From UBA1563 sp041671545 (GTDB lineage Bacteria; Bacteroidota; Ignavibacteria; Ignavibacteriales; Ignavibacteriaceae), in contig JBAZBI010000012.1 in NCBI GenBank assembly GCA_041671545.1, forward strand, positions 1-64,000: a DNA stretch of 64,000 nt, read 5' to 3'. The position numbers were made by a program, and so were the translations under genes. Below the pieces are notes generated by a model. That model saw only the letters and a program-made list of their open reading frames with translations, ran no database searches and had not been told where the DNA came from. Every line of letters starts with the position of its first letter. Within the stretch, counting starts at the first letter, position 1. Below are positions 34,703-43,890 of the stretch, piece by piece.

Positions 34703-35863
34703 TTAACGACTATGCTTTTTAGTTAAGTGATTAATCGCCTCGATCACTTTTGTAACTTCAGCGTCAGTAAGTCCGGGATAAATTGGAATCGAGATGAGGC
34801 GCTCAAATGCATCGTTGGCAACTGGAAAATCACTATTGATAAGAGATAATGAATCTTTGTAAAATTGATGTTGATGCACCGGCATAAAATGAACTCCAGT
34901 ACCAACACCCAAATCCTTTAACTCGTTAATAAAATCATTTCTTCCAATTTTAAGGGCTTCAAGATTTAATTGAATGGGGTACAAATGCCAAGAGGTTTCC
35001 CGGTCTGGTTTTATTATAGGTAAAGAAATATATTCGTTACTGCAGAGCTCTTTGGTATAAAGTGCTGCAATATGTTTTCGCATTTCTAACATATCATCAA
35101 CTTTTCTAAGCTGAACAATTCCTAATGCTGCTTGCAAGTCCGTAAAATTATACTTAAATCCTGGACCAACAATCTCGTAATACCAGGAACAAGCGTCCGA
35201 GTAACGTTTCCATGCATCACGGTTCATCCCGTGCATTCTCATTAATCGAGTACGTTCAGAAAACTCTTCATTATTAGAACAAATCATTCCACCTTCTCCA
35301 GTACAGAGTGTTTTTGTAGCATAAAAACTGAAGACTGTAACATCGCTTATTGAACCAATTTTTTTCCCCTTGTAATATGATGGCAGACTGTGTGCCGCAT
35401 CTTCTATAACTTTCAAATTATAAGTTTTGGCTATTTGATTAATCTCATCCAAATCAGCGGGTTGCCCTGCATAATGAACAGGGATTATAACTTTGGTTTT
35501 TTTTGTTATGGCTTTTTCAATTTCACTAATAGAAAGATTTAATGTGTCTTTTTCGACATCAACAATGACTGGTTTTGCGCCAAAGTAATAAACTATTTCG
35601 GCTGTAGCAGGAAAGGTCATAGTTGGAACAATTACTTCGTCACCAGGTTTCAGACCAAAAGCTTCAAGGGATAAATGTCCCCCCGCCGTCCATGAATTTA
35701 CCGATACAGAATAATCAGCGCCAATATAATTTCTAAAATCATCCTCGAACTGAATTGTCCGGGGTCCCATACTCAGCCAACCAGATTTTAAAGTAGCGAC
35801 GACTTCGTTAATTTCTTCTTCATTAATAAAGGGTCTGTGGAACTGAGTAAAATTATTTTCCAT
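34703..35863 (-). CDS. DegT/DnrJ/EryC1/StrS nucleotide-sugar aminotransferase
   Basis: 386 residues, PLP-dependent, transferring an amino group from glutamate to a keto-sugar nucleotide. Features: GWLSMGPRTIQFEDDF, EDAAHSLPSYYKGKK, the Schiff-base lysine in FSFYATKTLCTGEGGMI (near residue 190) and the conserved FKYNFTDLQAALGIVQLRK. I prefer the ATG at 35863; the in-frame TTG at 35884 adds seven unlikely residues. With WbpB- and WbpD-like enzymes in the same operon, it could be the C3 aminotransferase (WbpE role) for a 2,3-diamino-glucuronate sugar, but its sequence looks as close to C4 aminotransferases (PseC/PglE type). Position of amination is therefore open. Confidence 0.88.
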   Translation of the reverse strand: MENNFTQFHRPFINEEEINEVVATLKSGWLSMGPRTIQFEDDFRNYIGADYSVSVNSWTAGGHLSLEAFGLKPGDEVIVPTMTFPATAEIVYYFGAKPVIVDVEKDTLNLSISEIEKAITKKTKVIIPVHYAGQPADLDEINQIAKTYNLKVIEDAAHSLPSYYKGKKIGSISDVTVFSFYATKTLCTGEGGMICSNNEEFSERTRLMRMHGMNRDAWKRYSDACSWYYEIVGPGFKYNFTDLQAALGIVQLRKVDDMLEMRKHIAALYTKELCSNEYISLPIIKPDRETSWHLYPIQLNLEALKIGRNDFINELKDLGVGTGVHFMPVHQHQFYKDSLSLINSDFPVANDAFERLISIPIYPGLTDAEVTKVIEAINHLTKKHSR

Positions 35864-35936
35864 ATTTTTTCTAGATTTTTCCAAATTATATTCTAAAAAT
35901 AGTGAAAATCATTCTAAAACAATGGATCTATTTTCA

Positions 35937-36938
35937 TTATTTATTTAATTTGTCTTTAAGGAAAGAATAAATCACACCAAGACCGTATGAAAAATGAAGA
36001 ATTATGACCGCTTCAATAAAAAAGGATCCAATTTTCAAAGATTCCTTTTTTATGACTCGTATCGAGAACCCTGAAAGGATAAGAAAATAGATTAAGGGGA
36101 GTACAAAAATCGTTGTATAGCTCTTGACGACTATTCCGACAATGAATAAGAGCAGTAGGAAAAGAATAAAAATTGACGGGATCATTTGCCTATAAGAAAT
36201 TTGGATTTTATGTTTTTTTAATACTACCCATCGCCAAAATCCGTACTGGAAATATTGTTTAAAAAGTTTTATAGAGGAATTTCTAACATAATAAATACTC
36301 TTTACTTTGGGCGAAATGAATACTTTTCCGCCAACCAGACGGTATCTTAGACTAAATTCATCATCCTGATTTCTAACGAGATTTTCATCAAAATATCCAA
36401 TTTCTTTAAAAATTTTTTTTCTGTAAATTGGGAAACAGGCCATTTCAGCAAAGCCTTCGTAATCCGGGAAACGATGCTTTGCATTTCCCACTCCAATGGG
36501 ACTCGACATTGCAATAGAAGCAGCTTTGGCAAAATCGTTTTCCCCGACACTAATAATAGGTCCTCCCACACAACCCGCTTCACTATGGTCTTGAAGCAAT
36601 TTAAGTGCTGAAGAAAGAAATTTAGTATCATATTTTGTATGTGACCCACAAATAGCAATATTCTCTCCCCTCGCATTTCGTATTCCCAAATTCATTGCAA
36701 CGGGAGTAATTTTTCGTTCGTTATCGATCACATGAATCATGGGATATTGTTTTTCAAACTGAACCAGAATTTCTCTTGTTCCATCATGGCTTAACCCGTC
36801 AACTACAATGATTTCATATTCATCTCGTGAAAGTTCTTGATTAAGGAGAGACTGTAAACACTCGACAATATATTTTTGTTCGTTTCTACAAGGAATAACC
36901 ACTGAAATCAGAATCAGCTTTTCCAAATTTGCACTCAT
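35937..36938 (-). CDS. Glycosyltransferase family 2 with C-terminal membrane segments
   Basis: 333 residues. The GT-A fold begins SVVIPCRNEQKYIVECLQSLL, has the nucleotide-site Asp in IIVVDGLSHDGTREIL and a DEFSLRYRL acceptor-side acidic motif (QDDEFS). Two or three hydrophobic helices at about 245-330 anchor it to the inner membrane, as in ExoA-like transferases. It likely adds a sugar to the lipid-linked repeat unit. Its start overlaps the stop of the next gene upstream (ATGA), so it is coupled to the GT4 enzyme. Donor and acceptor are unknown. Confidence 0.85.
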   Translation of the reverse strand: MSANLEKLILISVVIPCRNEQKYIVECLQSLLNQELSRDEYEIIVVDGLSHDGTREILVQFEKQYPMIHVIDNERKITPVAMNLGIRNARGENIAICGSHTKYDTKFLSSALKLLQDHSEAGCVGGPIISVGENDFAKAASIAMSSPIGVGNAKHRFPDYEGFAEMACFPIYRKKIFKEIGYFDENLVRNQDDEFSLRYRLVGGKVFISPKVKSIYYVRNSSIKLFKQYFQYGFWRWVVLKKHKIQISYRQMIPSIFILFLLLLFIVGIVVKSYTTIFVLPLIYFLILSGFSIRVIKKESLKIGSFFIEAVIILHFSYGLGVIYSFLKDKLNK

Positions 36939-38047
36939 AATTTTAGTCTTACCATTTCAGTATAATTAGCTATCAAAGCATCCACATTGTTTTTAAAATC
37001 ATAATTAACAACAACATGATTTCTTGCTTTGATTCCCATTTCTAGTCGGATCTTTTTGTTATTGATTAAAAAACTTATCTCTTTAGCAAAAGCTTCAGGA
37101 GTACTTTCGTTCACACAAATTGCTGCTCCAGATTTCGCAAGAATTTCTTCATAACTTCTTATTCTCGATACAACTGAAGGGATTCCGCATGCCATAACTT
37201 CTAAAAGAGAAACGCCGAAACTTTCTCGTTCCGAAGGAAAGACTGCAATATCAAATCCCTGAATTTCACGACTAATGAATCTGTTAGAAATATATCCTTT
37301 GAATATTGTTTTGTTATCTATCCCCAAATCAACTGCTTCTTTTTTCAGTTCATTCATTCGTGTACCTGACCCTGCAATAACTAATTTTAACTGAAAATCA
37401 GGATGTCTTGCAACTAATAAATTAAATGTTTTTAGTAAAAGATCAATTCGATAAATTTTTTCTAATGACTTTACAATCCCAATTGTGATACAGTTTTCAG
37501 GTTTATCAAAGGCTTTTGGGGCAGGTGAAAATAAATTAATATCGATACCGAAAGGCACTACTCCACATTGAATTGTAAACATAGAGTATACTAAAGATGA
37601 CAAATAATTGCTGGTTGCAAATACACCATCTGCTTTTTTAAGGATATAAAAGAGTATCTTTTTATGTGCAATTGATCGTTGTGGAAAAGCCATTACATCG
37701 GATCCCCAGACAGAGATTAGGTGTGGACGAAACCTTGTTAAAGTGGAAATCAATCCATAGCTTGTAGCATAAAATGAATGCAAAATATCCGGTTTAAATT
37801 CACGAAGGATTTCTTTTAGTCTTGGAATAGAAGCCAGATAAAGTAATTTTGTATAGTTTCCATCACCCTTCATTTTAATTTTATCCGTAAGAACAGAAAA
37901 AGTATCTATTTTTATTGAGCTATCATAATTCTTTTTATCATAGCTCCCAAGTCCAAAAACGAAAACCTCAATACCTCTTGACGAAATTGCATTTGCCCAT
38001 TTCACAGTATGCGAAGAAGCTGGGTCACCAGCGATTAGTATTTTCAT
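36935..38047 (-). CDS. Glycosyltransferase family 4 (GT-B)
   Basis: 370 residues. The N-terminal domain starts MKILIAGDPASSHTVKWANAI and has SVWGSDVMAFP. The C-terminal GT1/GT4-type domain shows IGIVKSLEKIYRIDLLL, the donor-site VIAGSGTR and the E-x7-E motif in FPSERESFGVSLLEVMACGIP. It is a retaining transferase acting on the cytoplasmic face, building the polysaccharide repeat unit. It overlaps the GT2 gene by 4 bases. The sugar specificity cannot be determined from the sequence. Confidence 0.88.
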   Translation of the reverse strand: MKILIAGDPASSHTVKWANAISSRGIEVFVFGLGSYDKKNYDSSIKIDTFSVLTDKIKMKGDGNYTKLLYLASIPRLKEILREFKPDILHSFYATSYGLISTLTRFRPHLISVWGSDVMAFPQRSIAHKKILFYILKKADGVFATSNYLSSLVYSMFTIQCGVVPFGIDINLFSPAPKAFDKPENCITIGIVKSLEKIYRIDLLLKTFNLLVARHPDFQLKLVIAGSGTRMNELKKEAVDLGIDNKTIFKGYISNRFISREIQGFDIAVFPSERESFGVSLLEVMACGIPSVVSRIRSYEEILAKSGAAICVNESTPEAFAKEISFLINNKKIRLEMGIKARNHVVVNYDFKNNVDALIANYTEMVRLKL

Positions 38048-38102
38048 GATTCGATTATATTGATAATATCTTTCTTATTTATTCAATTCAATTGACAAAT
38101 AT

Positions 38103-39491
38103 TTATTTAGAACTCGTTACTTTTTGATTAATAAAAACAATAATCATAAACAGAATCCAAAAAGGTAAATCAAGACCAATTGTTCCATAACTTATTAATC
38201 CTGCCCACTCATAAATTGCACGAACGAACATCGAAAGACCATAAGCTATAATGCCGACCGATAGGTAATAAAATTCTTTTTTTTCGTTCTTTAAGATGTA
38301 AATTGTCTCAAAAGATATTTTCAAAAATAGCACTGGCAAAGCCATAGAAAGAAGAAATCCTAAAATTCCTAGGTCAGAGAAAAAAAACAAATAGAAGTTG
38401 TGTGCATGTCCGAATTCTATCTGATAGAAATGATGCCGTAAAAATAATTCCTCCGGACTTCCCAACAGATAGGGAATATTCTTATACATTTCAAATCTGG
38501 TAGCTGCGGGACCTGCCCCAAAAATCCAATTTTCTTTAATAACATTCCAGGTTGACGAGAGAATAAAATCTCTTCCTGTTGAGATCGTTTCAAATCTAAA
38601 ATATAAATCAATATGTTCTTGCAAGGGGAAAAAGATAAAAAGAATTCCAAAGCATAGTAATACTCCGATCATATATCTAAAATACTTTTTATTCAGGGTA
38701 TAAATCAGATAGCTCATTCCAACAAATAAAGCTATGATAGCGCCTCGAGCATTTGTTATTATTAGCCCCCCCATGAACAATATTATAAGGCCAAGAAACC
38801 ATTTTTTATAAGAATAGTAATCTGGATTAAATGAGAAACTCATTAATAGAAGTATAACGATGACAAAGAATGATCCAAGGGCATTCTTATGAATATAGGC
38901 ACTACCACCTTCAGAGAAACCATTTAAATTAATCGCTAAGAGATTAAAATCAAATCGAATCAACTCGTAGATCAAAAAGAACATATACACAACTGCCACA
39001 ATAAAAAGTGCGATCAAATAAACCTTGATTTCTTTTTCATCATTAATTAATGCATACAAAAGGTATATCAAGAAAAAAAATAAGATCGTCCTCCATATTT
39101 GAGTAAAACCTAATAAAACGTGTGTGGTGTGTAATGATGAAATCACCATTAATAAAAGAAGCAACAAGAGATAAGCAACAATTAACATAGGTGGACGTGG
39201 ATAATCTTGAATTTGAAATTGATATTGCTTAACAAAAACAAAGCTCAAAAATAAATAATCCAGAATTTGTACTGTTCCTCTGAGAGTTGCACTAATTGTC
39301 GTCGTAAGAACTAGAAATGAAATTATAACGAAAATGAAAAAGAACTCTTTTTTATTTCTAATTAACGAATAAAGGACTAAAAAGAATCCCAGTGCAACAA
39401 CAATTTCTAAGAATGGTTGAAGTATTAGTAGAACTACTAAACTAAGTCCTAGGGGGATAAAATAATGGTTAAATACTTTCAAAAGTTTCAA
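38103..39491 (-). CDS. O-antigen polymerase/ligase-like membrane protein (Wzy type)
   Basis: 462 residues, extremely hydrophobic, with about 10-12 membrane helices and a larger periplasmic loop around 300-370 that contains ENWIFGAGPAATRFEMY and HAHNFYLFFFSDLGILGF, the pattern of the Wzy_C/O-antigen ligase domain (GxGxx then HxHN). It is expected to join flipped repeat units into polymer at the periplasmic face. It lies 9 bases after the WbpD-like gene. Polymerase is favoured over ligase because the operon has a flippase, chain-length proteins and exporter, but the two cannot be separated by sequence. Confidence 0.82.
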   Translation of the reverse strand: MKLLKVFNHYFIPLGLSLVVLLILQPFLEIVVALGFFLVLYSLIRNKKEFFFIFVIISFLVLTTTISATLRGTVQILDYLFLSFVFVKQYQFQIQDYPRPPMLIVAYLLLLLLLMVISSLHTTHVLLGFTQIWRTILFFFLIYLLYALINDEKEIKVYLIALFIVAVVYMFFLIYELIRFDFNLLAINLNGFSEGGSAYIHKNALGSFFVIVILLLMSFSFNPDYYSYKKWFLGLIILFMGGLIITNARGAIIALFVGMSYLIYTLNKKYFRYMIGVLLCFGILFIFFPLQEHIDLYFRFETISTGRDFILSSTWNVIKENWIFGAGPAATRFEMYKNIPYLLGSPEELFLRHHFYQIEFGHAHNFYLFFFSDLGILGFLLSMALPVLFLKISFETIYILKNEKKEFYYLSVGIIAYGLSMFVRAIYEWAGLISYGTIGLDLPFWILFMIIVFINQKVTSSK

Positions 39492-39499
39492 TTTATTGT

Positions 39500-40087
39500 T
39501 TAGACAGTTTGATCTACTTCTGCAACTCTGTTGCCAATTAATTTGTAATTTTTCCCACTCTTACTACACAATGCAATTCCATCGTCATTAAACTTCAACC
39601 GAACACCAGCTTCACTCACCCAGCCTATTATGTTACTAGGGTTTCCAACCACAAGTGCATAATCGGGAACGTCTTTAGTGACAACAGAACCAGCACCGAT
39701 CATGCAATGTTTTCCCAATGTGTGACCACAAATGATTGTAGCATTCGCTCCAATAGATGCTCCTTCCTTGACCAATGTTTTAATATAGAATTTTGCACCA
39801 ACTTGAGGATATTTACATTTGGGATCAAGGATGTTCGTGAATACCATTGATGGTCCACAAAAAACATAATCCTCAAGTTCAACCCCCTCATATATCGAGA
39901 CATTGTTCTGTATTTTACAATAATTACCAATCTTTACGTTATTTGCAACATTGACGTTTTGACCGAGTACACAATTTTTGCCAATCTTTGACCCGGATTG
40001 AATATGAGAAAAGTGCCAGATTTTAGTCCCTTCACTTATCTCAACATTATCATCAATATAAGCTGATTCATGTTTATAAAAACTCAT
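39500..40087 (-). CDS. WbpD/WlbB-like sugar N-acetyltransferase
   Basis: 195 residues, a left-handed beta-helix acetyltransferase with hexapeptide repeats (IGKNCVLGQNVNVANNVKIGNYCKI). The segment VELEDYVFCGPSMVFTN, with later ASIGANATIICG and NPSNIIGWVSEAGVRL, is typical of UDP-2-acetamido-3-amino-2,3-dideoxy-glucuronate N-acetyltransferases. It would acetylate the 3-amino group using acetyl-CoA. The gene is 2 bases downstream of the WbpB-like dehydrogenase, its pathway partner, and the pair are translated together. The UDP-GlcNAc 6-dehydrogenase (WbpA) expected to start the pathway is not in this window. Confidence 0.88.
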   Translation of the reverse strand: MSFYKHESAYIDDNVEISEGTKIWHFSHIQSGSKIGKNCVLGQNVNVANNVKIGNYCKIQNNVSIYEGVELEDYVFCGPSMVFTNILDPKCKYPQVGAKFYIKTLVKEGASIGANATIICGHTLGKHCMIGAGSVVTKDVPDYALVVGNPSNIIGWVSEAGVRLKFNDDGIALCSKSGKNYKLIGNRVAEVDQTV

Positions 40088-40089
40088 TA

Positions 40090-41055
40090 TTAGATTACTC
40101 CTAAATACTTTTTGGTGTCGTAATGGATAATTTCTTTGTCCAATTTAAGGCAAACTTTAGCATTCCTAATTTTATGGACTAACTCTATTGAATTCCTTGC
40201 GTCTTCTATCCCAAATCCTTGTTGGTGTATGATTTTATCATAAGTCTTAATATGAAGATTTGTAAAGCCTTCGGTAAATTCAATCTCTTTTGAATCAACT
40301 TTTATGGATCTATAAGTAGATTTTTTTTCCGTTTTTACTGTCTCCGGTAAATCTTCATAATTAATGGATAAAAACCATTTTACATTTGCATTCTCCAATT
40401 CAATAAACCCACCCATTCTTCTGTTTTCTGAAAGTTGAACTTCAAAATTATTAACACTTCCAAATAGCCAAATCAGCATATCAAAAAAATGTATCCCGAT
40501 GTTTGTTGCGATACCACCGGACTTTTCGATATTGCCTTTCCATGAATAATCATACCAAATTCCCCTGGAAGTGATATAAGTTAGCTCAACATTATGCTTC
40601 TTTTTTTTTGATTGTTTAATTAATTTTTCTTTTAAATTGATTAGTGAATCATGCAGCCTTAGTTGTAAAACTGTATAGACTCTTTTCCCAAATTCTTTTT
40701 CCAATATGTTTAATGCATCTAAATTCCATGGATTCAGTACTAAAGGTTTTTCGCAAATAGCATCAGCATCTACCCGTAATGCTAACCTGATATGTGCATC
40801 ATGTAAATGATTTGGAGAGCATATACTCAAGTAATCAATTTTGTCTTCAGTATTACTTCTTTTTAGTTTTTCCAGATGTCTATCGAATCTTTCATATTCA
40901 GTAAAAAAACTTGCATTAGGAAAAAATTTATCTAATGTACCCACAGAATCATGCGTATCCATTGCCGCAACTAAAACATTTCCGGTTTCTTTTATTGCTT
41001 GTAAATGTCTGGGGGCGATGTACCCTGCAATTCCGGTTATTGCAAAATTTTTCAA
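40090..41055 (-). CDS. WbpB/WlbA-like UDP-GlcNAcA 3-dehydrogenase (Gfo/Idh/MocA family)
   Basis: 321 residues. An N-terminal NAD-binding Rossmann domain (FAITGIAGYIAPRHLQAI) with CSPNHLHDAHIRLAL and the catalytic lysine in ICEKPLVLNPWN, then a substrate domain containing RGIWYDYSWKGN and GGIATNIGIHFFDMLIWLFG. These motifs match the enzyme oxidising UDP-N-acetylglucosaminuronate at C3, the step before transamination and acetylation. It sits 2 bases upstream of the WbpD-like gene. Together with the operon's aminotransferase it predicts a 2,3-diacetamido-uronic acid in the polymer; that is inference from gene content. Confidence 0.88.
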   Translation of the reverse strand: MKNFAITGIAGYIAPRHLQAIKETGNVLVAAMDTHDSVGTLDKFFPNASFFTEYERFDRHLEKLKRSNTEDKIDYLSICSPNHLHDAHIRLALRVDADAICEKPLVLNPWNLDALNILEKEFGKRVYTVLQLRLHDSLINLKEKLIKQSKKKKHNVELTYITSRGIWYDYSWKGNIEKSGGIATNIGIHFFDMLIWLFGSVNNFEVQLSENRRMGGFIELENANVKWFLSINYEDLPETVKTEKKSTYRSIKVDSKEIEFTEGFTNLHIKTYDKIIHQQGFGIEDARNSIELVHKIRNAKVCLKLDKEIIHYDTKKYLGVI

Positions 41056-41127
41056 AATATTATTCCTTATTAAATAATTTTATACAATAAAAAATATAGT
41101 AGGAAATTAGAGCGTAGAATTATCATT

Positions 41128-41913
41128 TTAATTATTTAACTCTAAATCTTTGAACTCTATAGATGCTAAATTAAAACAAAGTTTTTTTACTTCGGGAAGT
41201 CCTTTGCCATATCTGGTCCATGTATTTTTATCATTAAGTAACGCCCTTACTGTAGGAAATTGATAATCCTGACTGAAAATAATCCCATCTTTAGCGAGTT
41301 TTGGTATAATACCATCCAATACTTCAGTAGTTCCTTTTGCAAGGTCACAATCGATAAAAACAGTCCTTACCGGATGAATAATATTCCCGGGCTTCATAGT
41401 ATTACAGAACCATCCTTTATAAGTTTTACAAATATCAGGTTCTCCGAACCTTTTTAGATTATTCCATACGAGCTCTTCACTTGCGGCGTATAGTCCCGCA
41501 AAATCATACTCTATTGATTTTAATTCAGGAGAAAGCGGTTCAACTCCTTCAAAGGAATCAAATATATGAAGGGTAAGTCCCTGCATTTTACAAAAATGAC
41601 TAAATTTTGCGGCACTACCACCATTAAAACACCCTGCTTCTATCATAATTTCATTAGGCTCTGCTTTACGTTTAGCTAAAAATTTAATAACCTCGGAAAT
41701 TTCTTGCGGACGATGACTATGTAAAATATTCCAATCAGTCTTAATAAATTTTTTAAAAAGGGATATTTTTTCTTTTAAGGACATCTCTTTAATTCTAAAC
41801 ATCGGTACATAACCCCAAATAAACCAAATGAGTTTCAATCTTTGTTGATCAAGTTCATTAGAAATGAGCGGACGAATTAATTTAACATAGAGTTTTTTAA
41901 TTAAATTATACAT
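41128..41913 (-). CDS. TylF/MycF-like class I methyltransferase
   Basis: 261 residues. The SAM-binding motif I is IMIEAGCFNGGSAAKFS, followed by LHIFDSFEGVEPLSPE, and a metal-type acidic site FIDCDLAKGTTEVLDGIIPKL, a layout seen in macrocin-O-methyltransferase-like (TylF/MycF) enzymes that methylate sugar hydroxyls. In this operon it may O-methylate a sugar of the repeat unit. The N-terminal 60 residues are basic and hydrophobic, possibly for membrane contact. It lies downstream of a 49-codon reading frame and the asparagine-synthase-like gene. Family-level confidence is good; the substrate is unknown. Confidence 0.78.
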   Translation of the reverse strand: MYNLIKKLYVKLIRPLISNELDQQRLKLIWFIWGYVPMFRIKEMSLKEKISLFKKFIKTDWNILHSHRPQEISEVIKFLAKRKAEPNEIMIEAGCFNGGSAAKFSHFCKMQGLTLHIFDSFEGVEPLSPELKSIEYDFAGLYAASEELVWNNLKRFGEPDICKTYKGWFCNTMKPGNIIHPVRTVFIDCDLAKGTTEVLDGIIPKLAKDGIIFSQDYQFPTVRALLNDKNTWTRYGKGLPEVKKLCFNLASIEFKDLELNN

Positions 41914-41971
41914 TAAATAGTACCTTATACTTATATTATATAAACATTCATTTAAGTAATTTTTCCCTTAC

Positions 41972-42121
41972 TTATTTTGCTTTAGAAGTTTCACCACTAT
42001 TGAAAGGTCGCTTACCTTTATTATAGTTGGAAATGAGATAGGAGCGGCGCAATGAACTCGCAATTCTTCTGATCAGTTTTGGTGAAATATTATAAAACAA
42101 TCTATGATGGATGAGATACAT
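41972..42121 (-). CDS. Small basic protein, 49 residues, unknown
   Basis: An open frame in the 225-base gap between the asparagine-synthase-like gene and the methyltransferase gene, in operon orientation. It starts with ATG 17 bases after the upstream stop, has AAGGA about 10 bases ahead, and encodes 49 residues, strongly basic (for example SPKLIRRIASSLRRSYL) with no membrane span. It could be a real small protein, or the degenerate end of a longer gene. No family recognised. Confidence 0.4.
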   Translation of the reverse strand: MYLIHHRLFYNISPKLIRRIASSLRRSYLISNYNKGKRPFNSGETSKAK

Positions 42122-42138
42122 GAGTTGATATTCCTTAA

Positions 42139-43836
42139 CTATAAAAATAGTTTTGAGGTTTCCAATAATGTAAGCACCATACTTTTTTCAATAAAATTTC
42201 CATTATTAAAAAGAATTTCACAATCATTTTTTAGCTCTTGATAGGGATCAAGGACTGAGATATTTTCATTAAAAAATTTTTTTGTGAATTTCCGTAAATC
42301 ATCATTCTTTTTGTACCAATATTCGAAAGGATTCATACTTATGGCGTAATCCTTCTTTCCACTAATAAAAGAATAAGAAAAACGGATTCCTTTTGTTAAA
42401 TATTGAAATTTTGGACTATACTTCGGAAGCATATGAGTTCTTTCCCACGGAATTTTTGCTGCATTAGGCATTTTTTTAACAATCATTTCACGATAGATTT
42501 TTTCATCATATTTTAGGTGAAACGGGATTTTCAAGGAGTACTCAATAAAATCTACATTAAGAAAAGGTGAAGCGCACTCAATTTCATCTGATAAAATGAA
42601 ATGCCCATTTAGAATAGCATTAAAGCCTCTGTTATATAATTTGTAAATTTGTTCTGAATTATAGTTCTTAACTATTTTATCTATATCATTCGTTATCTTA
42701 GGAATTAATTTTCTAGAATAAGCTCCCGAATCTAAACTTGGTCCAATCAACTTGGGTTTTGATAGATAAGTCCCCAATAATGCATCCCCGAGCTGTCCCG
42801 TATGTAATAATCCATAATTATTAAGATTTAGCTTTTTTACAGCAGCAAATTGATGTGCAGCACCAGCATAAAAGACAATGCCATTATTGGCTTTTATTAT
42901 TTGTTCTATGTTTTTTAAGAATAATCCATTATTCAGAGAATAAAAAATCAACTCATATTTTAGATCATCGGCAATCCTTTTGGCAATTTTTTCATCATCG
43001 TAATCGGATTCTGAAAAAGTTAGACATTCCACTTTGTACCCAAGTTCTGCTGCTAAATATGTTACAACTCGAGAATCTAGTCCACCACTCAATGTAATAA
43101 GATGATTAGTTCTATACTCGTCATCTTTCTTTAATTGCATACTCGTGGCATATTTTAATCTATAATAAATCTCGTCAATTATTTTTTCTTTTGAATCCAA
43201 CGTTAAGGATTCATCAGAAAAATTATGATAATTTTCGATTGTACTGCTGTTCCCATAAATATGAAGATAATTACCTGCGGATATTTTTTTTATTTCATCG
43301 AAAAGAGTATAGTCATGAATCATATATCCAAAAGTTAATAGTTGGTATGATGAAAACAAATTCAAACTAAGTTTAACAGCCATCTTGTTCAGCATTTCGA
43401 CTAAAACATATATCTGAGAGGACACAAATACCATGTTTCTAACTTTAACGTAAAATAAAGGCTTTGAACTCGTTTGATCAGTAAAAATGAAAAATTCTTT
43501 TTTCGTTTTATCATAGATAAATAACGAAAATTCTCCTCTCAATTCATTCGGAATTCTGCTACCGTATTTGATATAAAGATTCTTTATAGTTAAAAATCTT
43601 GAGCTACTTGAGGTAGAGTTTGTCAAGTCGCCAAAGTTTAGGATATAACCATCAACTAAAACGATTAATTCTTCATCTTCAAAAAATATTTTATCATCCA
43701 TAAATCTATTATTCGTATTTCTACCAAACATAAAATTGTCTGATTCGATTATTTCATTATGGAGTAAACGAAATGAATCAATTATGTTATTTTCTTTTCC
43801 CCCGCCCATGAATACAAATGAAGTAGTACTTTTCAT
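42139..43836 (-). CDS. Asparagine-synthase-like protein lacking the glutaminase cysteine
   Basis: 565 residues with the AsnB layout: an N-terminal class II amidotransferase-like domain (1-190) and a C-terminal ATP-pyrophosphatase domain with the PP-loop LITLSGGLDSRVV (about 250) and SESDYDDEKIAKRIADDL. The protein starts MKSTTSFVFMGG, so the invariant Cys2 nucleophile is absent; the ATG has AAGGAA close upstream, making a missed MCG start unlikely. Such proteins occur in polysaccharide and peptide clusters, where they may amidate a uronic acid or another carboxylate with ammonia, or adenylate it for another nucleophile. The operon makes uronic acids, which fits, but this is inference. Confidence 0.82.
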   Translation of the reverse strand: MKSTTSFVFMGGGKENNIIDSFRLLHNEIIESDNFMFGRNTNNRFMDDKIFFEDEELIVLVDGYILNFGDLTNSTSSSSRFLTIKNLYIKYGSRIPNELRGEFSLFIYDKTKKEFFIFTDQTSSKPLFYVKVRNMVFVSSQIYVLVEMLNKMAVKLSLNLFSSYQLLTFGYMIHDYTLFDEIKKISAGNYLHIYGNSSTIENYHNFSDESLTLDSKEKIIDEIYYRLKYATSMQLKKDDEYRTNHLITLSGGLDSRVVTYLAAELGYKVECLTFSESDYDDEKIAKRIADDLKYELIFYSLNNGLFLKNIEQIIKANNGIVFYAGAAHQFAAVKKLNLNNYGLLHTGQLGDALLGTYLSKPKLIGPSLDSGAYSRKLIPKITNDIDKIVKNYNSEQIYKLYNRGFNAILNGHFILSDEIECASPFLNVDFIEYSLKIPFHLKYDEKIYREMIVKKMPNAAKIPWERTHMLPKYSPKFQYLTKGIRFSYSFISGKKDYAISMNPFEYWYKKNDDLRKFTKKFFNENISVLDPYQELKNDCEILFNNGNFIEKSMVLTLLETSKLFL

Positions 43837-43890
43837 CTATTTCCTTATTTATCCAATTACATTTTACTCTCTAGGGTGTTTTTCCATAAA

